A program made the position numbers and the translations under genes. This document shows positions 18,131 to 27,154 of a stretch of 64,000 bases of DNA, piece after piece. How positions within the stretch are numbered: the stretch's first letter is position 1; each line of letters begins with the position of its first letter. The notes beneath the pieces were generated by a model that was given only the letters and a program-made list of their open reading frames with translations, was not told the DNA's origin and did no database searches. Origin of the DNA: Candidatus Krumholzibacteriia bacterium (GTDB lineage Bacteria; Krumholzibacteriota; Krumholzibacteriia; WVZY01; JAKEHA01); NCBI GenBank assembly GCA_029865265.1, contig JAOUHG010000001.1:1-64000 (forward strand). Reading direction: 5' to 3'.

Positions 18131-21100
18131 TCAGGCGCGCACACGGACGTCGATGCGTTGGATGACCCCGGAACGGGCAAACACCAGCGCCGACACTTCC
18201 GCGGGGAGCGCATTCCCCGTTACACTGTCCGCCCTGCCATCCGCGTATCGCACCGAAATCAATGCGCTTTCCCCGCGGCTATAGACGATAGGAATCTCGC
18301 AGAGTGTGAACGCAAGCGAACCGGCGTGCAGCTTGATTGACTGTTCTTTCCCTCCCGCGTCCACGTATGCAAACCGCGTGTCGGAAGCAAGGTACTCGTC
18401 CTCGCGCAGCAGGACCGGGTCGAACCGGATGACGCCGTTGTCCACATAGACACCCAGCTCACCCCAGCGCGTCAGGATCTCCTCCTTCACCTGCCCCGTC
18501 ATCCCCGGTTGCCGTGCGCCACCGTACCCGGGCGTGTGCGAGTATGGATCCAGCGGGAACGCGCCGAACTCGTCCGGCGTTTTCATGAAGCCCAGGCCGC
18601 CACGAATATCGTAGTAGTGCGCGCGCAGCGCCTCGACGAGCGCGCGGTCCTCGCCCGCCCGCAGCGCGGTCTCGAAAACCGACTGCGCCGCGAGCAGCAG
18701 TTTGGCTACCATGTGCCAGTAGATGCAGCCGATCCCCTCGTAGCCGTACATGGTTCCTGATCGACCGGTGAACGCCTTGTGGTGGAACACGTCCTCGTAC
18801 GCGGAAAGCACCGCCGTCGCCTCCGCTTGTGGGAAGTCCACCAGCCGTGCCCGCAGCGAAGCCGCATTGTCCAGAGCAGCGTGAAAGCGAAGCTGTCCGC
18901 CTGCGTCACGCGTGATTACGGTGTTGTCACCGTCGTCGAGCATGCGTTTGAGGCGTGGTGAGTGTTCGAGAATGGAATCCGGCACGCGGTTCATGTCCGC
19001 GAAGCGCGGGAGTGTCTTCCACGGGTAGAGAAGGTAGGAGTTCTGGTCCGCACGGTACAGGCTGCTCGCGCGCAGCGCGCTCAGCAGGGACACCGCCTCG
19101 GAGGGAGCGACCAGCCCGCTGCTCAGTGCCGCCACCTGGCCCTCCAACATCAGGGGGAGGCGCGTTATGGAAGCCACACTGTCACCCAGATGCAGGATGT
19201 TGTAGGCGTGGTACAGACCGTCGTCACGCCGGTTCGCGTGGATGGTCATACCGATCAGTTCGGTGGCGGCGCGCAGCACGTCCAGCACGCGCGGCGTGTC
19301 CACATCCACGCGCTTGCCCATGCCATCGGTATACACGCGGCGGTAGTCGGAGAAGGCCCGTCCGGCGCGGTCCATGAACGTGCGCCGCGACCGGTCGTCG
19401 TCCTTCGCGTCTCCGTGGGCGGTGATTGCCTCGCCAATGGCATCCAGCCAGCGCGCGACCGGTGCCGAGAGTCGCAGTCGCTCCGAGCCTCGCTCCAGGA
19501 TGTCCGCGCACACGCCCAGGTGCCGGTACAGGTAGCACGCTGTGACCACCGACAAACCGTTGCCGACCAGTGCGTTGTTGGCATCGTTCCACTCCGGGCG
19601 CATCGTGTTCATCCAGATGCCACCGCCGGGCACCAGGTTGGACAGCTTGGACAGGATGGGCACGAGTAATTTCTCGGCAAGATTCACAAGCAGCACACCG
19701 TCGCCGTCGGGAACCAGACGCCCGTCCGCGCCGATCCGCGCGACGCGGGCCTCGGTGTTGCGTTGCCGGCCATGGTTGAAATCAATGGTGTTCTGCGGGT
19801 CGGCGATGATGTCCGCGTACGGTTTGATGTCGTAGGGGACGTCGGCGTAGCTGAAAAGATCGAGCTCCAGCATTCCGATCAGCCTGTCAGGGTGGTGCGC
19901 GATCGATGCTTCGAGCAGCTTCAGAAGGTATACGATCTGGTGATCGCCCCAGTAGCCGATCGAGCTCCACGGATTGTCGGGTTCACTGATCTCCCAGTCG
20001 ATGCCGTCGCGCGTGATTCGATACGGATTGAATCCGTCAACCGTACTCGCGTTGACGAACTTGGCGATCATCGGCTCGAGGAACTCCGGGAAGCTTCGCG
20101 CGAGCGCCTCCCAGTTCTGGAAGATGTCGCGCCAGTTACCCTGGTAGGAATAAAACGTAGAGCCGTCCGGGCTCTCCATCACGATGGCAAACTGGTTCCA
20201 CGGGCGCGACGGATCACCGTGCCGGCGCGAGAAAACCAGCGGCAGATACTCGTAGCAGAGACGGAGCAGGTCGGCGTCCCGGGTATCCGCCGCTCTGGCC
20301 AGCAACTCCGGATGCGCCAGCCGCGCGGGCAAATCGCGCAGCCAGGCGGCATTTCGCTTTGCGACCGGGTCGTTTCTGGACGCGAGGAATCTGGCGACGT
20401 CGTTCCGATCAACCTGGTAGTGGTCGGAGGGGGACCCGCCGCGCGCAATGTTATAGAGCACGTTGCAGATGTGGTGGGCCGAGACGAGTTCGTCGCCGGT
20501 CAGCTGCATCGCGTCGGATCCTGCGAGTCTGCGGCGGAGTCGGTCGCGGCCGTCGCGTATATCGTCGTGGATGGCCAAGCCCGTGCTCGCGGGGTCCAGT
20601 TGATGGAAACGTGACAGGCGAACGTGGTCCACAGGCGAGTCGAGAACCATGTGCCAGCGTTTGTTCGCGCCCGGGGCCAGCTCGATCGCGCCGCGCAGCA
20701 GGTAGGATCCGCGGCGGCCATTGAACACGTCGACGGGTGGGGTGACACGACCTCGAATGAAGTCCTCGCGACAGCCGCTATCGAGTATCGTCTCGGCGCC
20801 GTCGAAGTCGCTCTTCCATGCCACTGTGGTACTCAGGGCCTCGCTGGCAATGGCGCGGTCGACAATGTTGGCGGTGAGTCGATACAGCGCCAGTCCCGAC
20901 GCCTGGTCGCATTCGGCACTCTTGTACGCGTCCACCAGGCAACTCGCCGAGTCCTGCAACGCCTGACTGACGCCGGCGGGGAGCAGGTTCTGAACGCCGT
21001 CGAGGACTTCAATCGTCTGCCCGCGCTTTCCCGTATTCTCGAATTCGCACGTCCGCACCCAGCCGAAGCGTGTGCTCGGGCGCCAGCCGTAGCGAAACCT

Positions 21101-21526
21101 GAGGCCGAGCGTGAGGTTGTGTTCCTCGAACCAGAGTTCGCAGCCCAGATTGTGCTTGTACAGATTGCGTTCCAACTCGTAGCGCATCCGCCCATCGCCA
21201 CTGAACGGCTCCCATACAAAGACGTCATCGTTCTGTTTGCATCGGACGATGGTCGTGGGTCCGGTGCAGGTTTGCGACGCATGCAACTTGTCCACCGTCT
21301 CGTACGGAAACAGGGAATGTGCGGAGTCCCGCCTGCCTGCGGCCAGCCCGCCACGCGACGACGCGAACATCCACAGATCCGAGTGACTGACCACGCTGGT
21401 CAGGAACGGGTCTATCAGGTCGTATCCGGCGATTCCGTAGTAGACGTCGCCCCGCCACTCGATCAGGCCGCCGGCGACGGATGGCGACATCTCCGGTGTT
21501 CGGGGCAGCCCCAGTCGTATTGCCAT
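18131..21526 (-). CDS. Very large GH94/GH149-like protein, candidate beta-glucan phosphorylase
   Basis: 1131 residues, no signal peptide, so cytoplasmic. The first 300 or so residues are beta-rich (GLIEWRGDVYYGIAGYDL, FVWEPFSGDGRMRYELERN, LTLGLRFRYGWRPS) and the rest looks like an alpha/alpha barrel with SIGYWGDHQIVYLLKLLE and MNTMRPEWNDANNALVGNG. The WND segment resembles the catalytic aspartate region of GH94-type inverting phosphorylases. Length and neighbours fit GH149 or GH161 beta-1,3-glucan phosphorylases, which release glucose 1-phosphate. The family is my inference; a different GH94-related activity is possible. It starts 171 bp from the divergent lipoprotein gene. Confidence 0.55.
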   Translation of the reverse strand: MAIRLGLPRTPEMSPSVAGGLIEWRGDVYYGIAGYDLIDPFLTSVVSHSDLWMFASSRGGLAAGRRDSAHSLFPYETVDKLHASQTCTGPTTIVRCKQNDDVFVWEPFSGDGRMRYELERNLYKHNLGCELWFEEHNLTLGLRFRYGWRPSTRFGWVRTCEFENTGKRGQTIEVLDGVQNLLPAGVSQALQDSASCLVDAYKSAECDQASGLALYRLTANIVDRAIASEALSTTVAWKSDFDGAETILDSGCREDFIRGRVTPPVDVFNGRRGSYLLRGAIELAPGANKRWHMVLDSPVDHVRLSRFHQLDPASTGLAIHDDIRDGRDRLRRRLAGSDAMQLTGDELVSAHHICNVLYNIARGGSPSDHYQVDRNDVARFLASRNDPVAKRNAAWLRDLPARLAHPELLARAADTRDADLLRLCYEYLPLVFSRRHGDPSRPWNQFAIVMESPDGSTFYSYQGNWRDIFQNWEALARSFPEFLEPMIAKFVNASTVDGFNPYRITRDGIDWEISEPDNPWSSIGYWGDHQIVYLLKLLEASIAHHPDRLIGMLELDLFSYADVPYDIKPYADIIADPQNTIDFNHGRQRNTEARVARIGADGRLVPDGDGVLLVNLAEKLLVPILSKLSNLVPGGGIWMNTMRPEWNDANNALVGNGLSVVTACYLYRHLGVCADILERGSERLRLSAPVARWLDAIGEAITAHGDAKDDDRSRRTFMDRAGRAFSDYRRVYTDGMGKRVDVDTPRVLDVLRAATELIGMTIHANRRDDGLYHAYNILHLGDSVASITRLPLMLEGQVAALSSGLVAPSEAVSLLSALRASSLYRADQNSYLLYPWKTLPRFADMNRVPDSILEHSPRLKRMLDDGDNTVITRDAGGQLRFHAALDNAASLRARLVDFPQAEATAVLSAYEDVFHHKAFTGRSGTMYGYEGIGCIYWHMVAKLLLAAQSVFETALRAGEDRALVEALRAHYYDIRGGLGFMKTPDEFGAFPLDPYSHTPGYGGARQPGMTGQVKEEILTRWGELGVYVDNGVIRFDPVLLREDEYLASDTRFAYVDAGGKEQSIKLHAGSLAFTLCEIPIVYSRGESALISVRYADGRADSVTGNALPAEVSALVFARSGVIQRIDVRVRA

Positions 21527-21697
21527 TTGAGAAGTTGCTCCCGTTGATAGATCGCGACCTTCCCTCCGGAAATCGGGGGGAAGCGTATATCTTTGTAGAC
21601 CAGAGGCCGCGATTCAAGCGATAACTTCGTGCCGCCGCCGCGAACGAACTTGACTCCGCCGGTCTGGTATCCGACTATTGGGTACGGAGATATCGCC

Positions 21698-23089
21698 ATG
21701 AGAAACCGCATTTCCGCCGTGCTGCTGTCGACCGTCGTATTCACGGCCCCGCTTGGAATCACCGGCTGCGAGCGTGACACCACCGGCCTCGATCTCGCCC
21801 CTTTTCCGACCGACCCGGTTGTTTTCCGCGATGTGTTCAACGGCATCGACTACCAGGCGTTCGCCGGATCCAAGCTGGATGCCCTCTCCGTCGACACCGA
21901 CGAACATTACCTGGGCGATGCGTCCATAAAGATCGCCGTGCCCGACGTCGGCTATGCGGGTGGCGCCATCACCGCCAACGCTCCCCGCGACCTCTCGCAG
22001 TACAACGCGGTTGCGTTCTGGGTGAAGGCCAGCATGGCTGCGACACTCGACATCGCCGGATACGGCAACGACAACACGGATGCGCTCCCGTACCAGGGTA
22101 GCGTGAGCAACATCCCGCTGACCACTACGTGGCAGCGCCACATCCTTCCCATCCCGCGCACCGGACTCATGACCCCGGAAAGAGGCCTCTTCTTTTTTTC
22201 CGAGGGCCCAGAGAACGGGTTGGGCTACGATATCTGGTTTGATGAAATCGAGTTCGTGAAGTCGGATGCGATTTCCAACCCGCGCCCGGTCATGCGCCAG
22301 GACGATGTGGGTACGGTTACCGGCGTGCAGTTCAGCGTCGGGGGGACGTTCACCGCGTTCGATGTCACGGTGCCGGCGCCCGCCACGCTGCAGGTGAATC
22401 ATGCACCGGCGTATTTCACGTTCCTGTCGAGCGATGAGAGTGTTGCCACGCCGTCGGGTGGCGGGATCCGCGTGGTGGGGGGCGGTACCGCCGATATCAC
22501 CGCGCAGCTTGGCGCGATCGCGGTGGCCGGACGATTCACGGTCCGCGCACTCGACCCGCCGACCGATCCTGCTCCCCGGCCGACGATTCCCGCGGCGAAC
22601 GTGATATCGATCTTCAGCAACGCGTATACCAACCGGCCCGCCGACTTTTCTCCCTCCTTCAGCCAGGCGAGTGTGTCCGAAATCAAGATCAGCGGGGACA
22701 ACGTCAAGGTGTACAACATTCCGACCGCGCTCGATGTGGCCGTCATCGACTTCGGTGCAAACACCATCAACGCCACCGCGATGACGCACGTTCACATCGA
22801 TATCTGGGCGCCGGAAGGCACGTTCTTCGGTCTGGGACTGTTCAGCTTCGGCGCGGACGGCGTGTTCTCGGGTGAGCCGGTTCCGTCCGGCGACGATAGC
22901 CAGAAGCTGGTGGCGGTGGTGCCGCCGCAGCTGGTTTTCGGCGAGTGGCTCAGTCTCGACCTTCCGTTGAGTTCCTACACGGTGCCGGGCGGGCTCAAAG
23001 AGACGGCGCACCTCGCGCAGATCATCCTGCGCAGCGACTCGGTGCTGTTGCTGGTCGACAACATCTTCTTCTACAACGCCGGGAATTGA
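21698..23089 (+). CDS. Lipoprotein with CBM-like beta-sandwich domains
   Basis: 463 residues from the ATG at 21698 (GGAG upstream). The signal ends in a good lipobox, GITGC, with Cys24 as the acylated residue. Two galactose-binding-like sandwiches flank a short Ig-like segment: the first has YLGDASIKIAVPDVGYAGG, YNAVAFWVKAS and YDIWFDEIEFV, the last has THVHIDIWAP and LLVDNIFFYN. Paired modules of this kind occur on surface glucan-binding lipoproteins. No catalytic motif. It is followed 26 bp later by a GH16 gene, so it is probably a binding partner of that enzyme. Confidence 0.72.
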   Translation: MRNRISAVLLSTVVFTAPLGITGCERDTTGLDLAPFPTDPVVFRDVFNGIDYQAFAGSKLDALSVDTDEHYLGDASIKIAVPDVGYAGGAITANAPRDLSQYNAVAFWVKASMAATLDIAGYGNDNTDALPYQGSVSNIPLTTTWQRHILPIPRTGLMTPERGLFFFSEGPENGLGYDIWFDEIEFVKSDAISNPRPVMRQDDVGTVTGVQFSVGGTFTAFDVTVPAPATLQVNHAPAYFTFLSSDESVATPSGGGIRVVGGGTADITAQLGAIAVAGRFTVRALDPPTDPAPRPTIPAANVISIFSNAYTNRPADFSPSFSQASVSEIKISGDNVKVYNIPTALDVAVIDFGANTINATAMTHVHIDIWAPEGTFFGLGLFSFGADGVFSGEPVPSGDDSQKLVAVVPPQLVFGEWLSLDLPLSSYTVPGGLKETAHLAQIILRSDSVLLLVDNIFFYNAGN

Positions 23090-23115
23090 TCTCGCGCTCT
23101 TCGGGGTCACGCCTC

Positions 23116-23937
23116 ATGCGACACCGTCGCATCCTCAAGCTACTTTCCCTGTCGGTGCTCGTTCTGACCTCTCTGGGGTTCAATTGCGACCGCGAAGATG
23201 CGTTGCAATGGAGCCTCGTGTGGCAGGACGAGTTCGATGGCCCCGAAGGCCAATCTCCGAACCCGCAGAAGTGGCGTTTCGACATCGGAACCGACTGGGG
23301 CAACCGGCAATTGGAGTACGACACCGACCGCCCCGAGAACGTTTCGCTGGATGGCAACGGCAGGCTCCGCATCATCGCGCGCGAGGAAGCGTACGAGGGG
23401 AGCGCCTACACGTCGGGGCGGATCAACACGCGCCAATTGTTCGCACACGAGCACGGCCGCTTCGAGGCAAAGGTCCTGCTTCCCATCGGGCAGGGGATCT
23501 GGCCGGCCTTCTGGATGCTGGGCGCGGATTTTCCCGAGGTTCCGTGGCCCGACTGTGGTGAGATCGACATCATGGAGTACCGCGGCCAGGAGCCCAACAT
23601 ACTCGTTGGCACCATCCACGGCCCCGGGCACTTCGGGGACGCCGCGATCTCGGGGCGTTACCAGTCTTCAGGCTACCTGAACGAGCAGTACCACGTGTAT
23701 GCGATCGAGTGGGACGGTGGCAGCATCACGTGGTTCATCGACGCTATCCAGTATCACCGTGTCACGCGTGACGACCTGCCCGAAGGCGCGCGCTGGGTGT
23801 ACAACCACCCGTTCTTCATGCTTCTGAACGTCGCGGTTGGTGGCAGATGGGCGGGTCCACCCGACGCCACGACCGTCTTTCCGCAGACGATGCTTGTCGA
23901 CTGGGTGCGCGTCTACGCGATTTCCCCCCGCGATTGA
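23116..23937 (+). CDS. GH16 endo-beta-1,3-glucanase (laminarinase-like)
   Basis: 273 residues from the ATG at 23116. The catalytic signature GEIDIMEYRG places E149 as nucleophile, D151 as helper and E154 as acid/base; the inserted Met (E-x-D-x-x-E) is typical of laminarinases. Other family segments are WSLVWQDEFDGPEG, GRFEAKVLLP, WPAFWMLG and FFMLLNVAVGG. The N-terminal signal ends LTSLGFNC; a lipoprotein is likely although Asn before Cys is unusual. The protein is one plain catalytic domain with no CTD, and probably works with the preceding binding lipoprotein. Confidence 0.92.
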   Translation: MRHRRILKLLSLSVLVLTSLGFNCDREDALQWSLVWQDEFDGPEGQSPNPQKWRFDIGTDWGNRQLEYDTDRPENVSLDGNGRLRIIAREEAYEGSAYTSGRINTRQLFAHEHGRFEAKVLLPIGQGIWPAFWMLGADFPEVPWPDCGEIDIMEYRGQEPNILVGTIHGPGHFGDAAISGRYQSSGYLNEQYHVYAIEWDGGSITWFIDAIQYHRVTRDDLPEGARWVYNHPFFMLLNVAVGGRWAGPPDATTVFPQTMLVDWVRVYAISPRD

Positions 23938-23946
23938 TTGCCCGCG

Positions 23947-26900
23947 CTACATCGTGAAAATCAGGTAGGTACGGATCTCCCATTCCGACCCGTTCTTGGC
24001 GTCCAGCGTCGGATCGCACACCATGTTGCCCAGCGCGTCGGGCGTCATGCCGGGGCAGTAGCGCGGCGAGTTCTGGTCGAGCGAGCGCCACGTACCGCGC
24101 AGGCCGAACCTCGTCTGCGGAAAACCATACCACCGCGGGGTCCCCAGCGTGCGCGAGATGTCGGCCATCAACTGGACCGGGAAGGTCTCGTTGAAGTCGT
24201 GGTGGTAGTCGTATGGACCCCAGTCGTTGAACTTTGCCGCGGCCTCGAACACGTGCTGACCCCACGCGAGACGGGCGGTCCCGCCCGCGCGCTGGATGCG
24301 CCGGTTGAGCGTCTGGTTCTCACCGGTGAGATCGTAGCCGTTGCCCTCGCCGGTTCCGATGTAAAGGTTCGCAATCAAACGCATGTCCCGCCGGGGACAG
24401 GATACGATCCGGGTCCACAACTCCCACATGTCGCGCCCCGGGGGGGCGGCGCCGAACGTGTAGACGGTGGTCCCGTCTGCCGCGATGAAGTTCGCGGCGT
24501 CCTGCGTGGTGGGCATGTGCCGGTACACGTATCCCACCGCGGCGGCAAATTTGGCGTCCTCGGCGGTTTCGTTGTCCCACGCCCACATCCACGTGGCCGG
24601 GGTGGGGTCATAGGTGATGAGCAATTCGGCGGCGGCCGTCTCGCGGTTTGCGCGCACGGCAAAGGGGTCGTCGAGCACGTTGCGGGGCCGTCCGGGGGGC
24701 GGCGCGTCGCCCGGGACCGGACCCACGATTGGTTTCTGGTAGAGGAAGTTGGGAGAGATCTGGAAATCATTCACCTGCACGGCGATGCCGGCGAGGATGT
24801 TGGACTGGTTCCCGGAGCCGCTGTCGCGCAGGCGCCAGCCGGTGAAGGTCGGGATGGACGTCGGGCCGCCATCGGCGACGAGTCCCATGATGGCGCCCTC
24901 GCCGTACCAGTTCCACCGGCCCTTCTGGTAAGTCACCTTGGCCTTGCCGCCGAATGTGTCCGAGTCCTTCACCTGGTCCTGAAGGACGCGGTAGCTGTCG
25001 CCATCCGGCTCCGCGATCTGGAAGGTCTGGCCGACCTTGGGTTGACCGGACCAGATACCGCCCACGTCATAGGCGACGTTGCCGCGCGAGCCGTGGAGCT
25101 GGAGAGAAAGTTTGCGCGTTGGTGGAAGCGGGATGGCAACCGAGCTCGCGACCGTACCCGTCTGCCCCTGGATGTCGTTCTGATAAACGGCCGTCGCGTC
25201 CCACCGCCATATGCGGCGGTTGTACTTCACGTATACTGACGGGTTGGCGCCCCACCACAACTGCGGCCCGTATGCAACCTTCAGTCCCGTGAGGGTCCTC
25301 TTGCCGGCAATCTCCACACCAATCGGGGCCAGGCCGTTGTAGATGTCGATGTTGTTTCCGTAGTAGGCGTCCCGGTACATCCCGAAGAAGTCGCCCTCGT
25401 ATTGCCAGTGCAGGTGGCCCGTGCGGTAGAAGCCCACCAGGGAGAACCAGCGGTCGTCCCAGTTGACCGCCGCCCGGTAAACCGCGACCCGCTCGACGTC
25501 GGGGAGGGTCACCGTTCCGTTCGGCCCCTGGACGGTCTTGGGCCGCCCCCGGTTCTCGTAGAAGATCTCGTCGATGGGCGCGGTGGCCACGTGTCCCAGG
25601 ATGTTCAGCGACAGAAACCCCGTGATCGCGTCGGTGGGCTGCGCCACGAAGTCGGCGTAGAACGACTCCATGTGATCGAACCCCCGGAACGCGGGGAACT
25701 GCGTCGGCAGGGTGGTTCCCATGGTGGCGGGCGTGCTGGTGCTGGTCCCGCCGGTGTTGTAGGTCGTGAACTCGAGGCGCACATTGCTCACCCGAATGCG
25801 GTTGGTGGCGCTCGATTCCCGCGCCGCGGTGTTTCCACGGGCCTCGAGCGCGGCCACGGCCGGGTGGATGCGCCCGAAGTGGGTGCGGATACTCGCGAGG
25901 TCGGTGCCGGGCGCATAGGGATCCAGCGTGAACGCCTGCCGCAGCGCGTAGTACGCCGCGCGCGGATAGACGTCGTACTGGCCGCTGACGTCGGAGTAGC
26001 CCTTGGCGGTAATGCCCCACCATTCCTCATTCATGTTGTTCTCGCCAGGAACGAGATCCTCCTGGTAACCGCCGTTGGCCCACGAGGCATTGGTGTCGTG
26101 CACGTCGAGGCGTTCTTCCTGCCTGTACTTCCACCAGCCGTCGGTCCACTGGAAAATTGTGCCGCCGATGCAGTTGCCCGCGCGGCCCTTGCCCGCGGAC
26201 TGCTCGTAGATCTCCTCCCACTGGCCGATCAGGTAGTGCGCCTGCATGATCTGATCTTCGCGCATCTCTTTGGCGTTGAATGCATCGCAGCCGAACTCGG
26301 TGAAGAGCACGGGAACGCCCAGTTTTTCCTTCACCACATCAAACAGGTCGCGCGCCGATATCCCGCGGTAAACGTTGGTGCCGAGGATGTCGAGGTTCTT
26401 GCACTCCTGGGCGATCAGGTCGATGTACTGGATGTCGCCATTCGCGATGGCGACGGGGTGGTTGGAATCGAGCGCCTTGATGCCATCGATGATTTCGCCG
26501 AAAAGGGAATACAGGAAACGCGCCCGGGCGGCGTCGCGTTCGCCCTCGGGGAGATTCGCGATCTCGAATGACGTCCACGACAGGCCGTAGTTGTTCTCAT
26601 TGCCCAGCATCCACATCATGAGGCCCGGCGTGTTGCGGTACTGTTCCACGATTTCGAGTACCTCGGCCTTCACCGCCGCGCGCAGCCGCGGATCGGCGTA
26701 GTCCACGGCCGCGATCCATGCCCCGTCCAGCGTGTAGCCGTAGCGTGCCACGAAGTGGTTCAGGATGGTGTAGATGCCGTACTGCTCGTAGATGTAGGTT
26801 ATCCAGCGGGCCGGCATGCCCGCATAGACGCGGATCGCGTTGACGCCCATGGCCTTCATGAGCGGCATATCGCGCGCGAGTGCTTCCTTGATGAAATCGT

Positions 26901-27132
26901 CGGGCTGGCCCCAGAAGTCGTAGGAATAGTTGGTTCCGATGGGGAAGTAGTCCCAGTTCATTCCGAAGACCATCGTGTCGCGGCCATTCACCTGCAGCCG
27001 CTGGCCGGATTCGTCAGACACGACTCGAACCGTGTCCACCGCCTGTGCGATGGCTGGCGGTGCAACCAGCCCGGCAAGAAGCGCAGCGAGCGTGAAGGCC
27101 AGATTCCGTGTGGCTATTCCTGCGCGCGACAT
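23947..27132 (-). CDS. Glycosidase (TIM barrel) fused to C-terminal outer-membrane-like beta-barrel
   Basis: 1061 residues from the ATG at 27132, preceded by GGGAGG. Signal peptide at about 1-30. Residues 45-450 form a GH2/GH5-like TIM barrel: GMNWDYFPIGTNYSYDFWG, acid/base candidate E179 in LGNENNYGL and nucleophile candidate E279 in LFTEFGCDA. From about 500 to the end the sequence becomes alternating, aromatic-rich strands with short turns (VAVYRAAVNWDDRWFSLVGF, LTGLKVAYGPQLWWG, WNWYGEGAIMGLV) and closes EIRTYLIFTM, as in outer-membrane barrels. I know no standard family with this fusion. It follows the GH1 gene by 22 bp. If the barrel is in the outer membrane, the enzyme would face the periplasm. 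Confidence 0.7.
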   Translation of the reverse strand: MSRAGIATRNLAFTLAALLAGLVAPPAIAQAVDTVRVVSDESGQRLQVNGRDTMVFGMNWDYFPIGTNYSYDFWGQPDDFIKEALARDMPLMKAMGVNAIRVYAGMPARWITYIYEQYGIYTILNHFVARYGYTLDGAWIAAVDYADPRLRAAVKAEVLEIVEQYRNTPGLMMWMLGNENNYGLSWTSFEIANLPEGERDAARARFLYSLFGEIIDGIKALDSNHPVAIANGDIQYIDLIAQECKNLDILGTNVYRGISARDLFDVVKEKLGVPVLFTEFGCDAFNAKEMREDQIMQAHYLIGQWEEIYEQSAGKGRAGNCIGGTIFQWTDGWWKYRQEERLDVHDTNASWANGGYQEDLVPGENNMNEEWWGITAKGYSDVSGQYDVYPRAAYYALRQAFTLDPYAPGTDLASIRTHFGRIHPAVAALEARGNTAARESSATNRIRVSNVRLEFTTYNTGGTSTSTPATMGTTLPTQFPAFRGFDHMESFYADFVAQPTDAITGFLSLNILGHVATAPIDEIFYENRGRPKTVQGPNGTVTLPDVERVAVYRAAVNWDDRWFSLVGFYRTGHLHWQYEGDFFGMYRDAYYGNNIDIYNGLAPIGVEIAGKRTLTGLKVAYGPQLWWGANPSVYVKYNRRIWRWDATAVYQNDIQGQTGTVASSVAIPLPPTRKLSLQLHGSRGNVAYDVGGIWSGQPKVGQTFQIAEPDGDSYRVLQDQVKDSDTFGGKAKVTYQKGRWNWYGEGAIMGLVADGGPTSIPTFTGWRLRDSGSGNQSNILAGIAVQVNDFQISPNFLYQKPIVGPVPGDAPPPGRPRNVLDDPFAVRANRETAAAELLITYDPTPATWMWAWDNETAEDAKFAAAVGYVYRHMPTTQDAANFIAADGTTVYTFGAAPPGRDMWELWTRIVSCPRRDMRLIANLYIGTGEGNGYDLTGENQTLNRRIQRAGGTARLAWGQHVFEAAAKFNDWGPYDYHHDFNETFPVQLMADISRTLGTPRWYGFPQTRFGLRGTWRSLDQNSPRYCPGMTPDALGNMVCDPTLDAKNGSEWEIRTYLIFTM

Positions 27133-27154
27133 TGTGGAATCCTCCCGGAAAATT

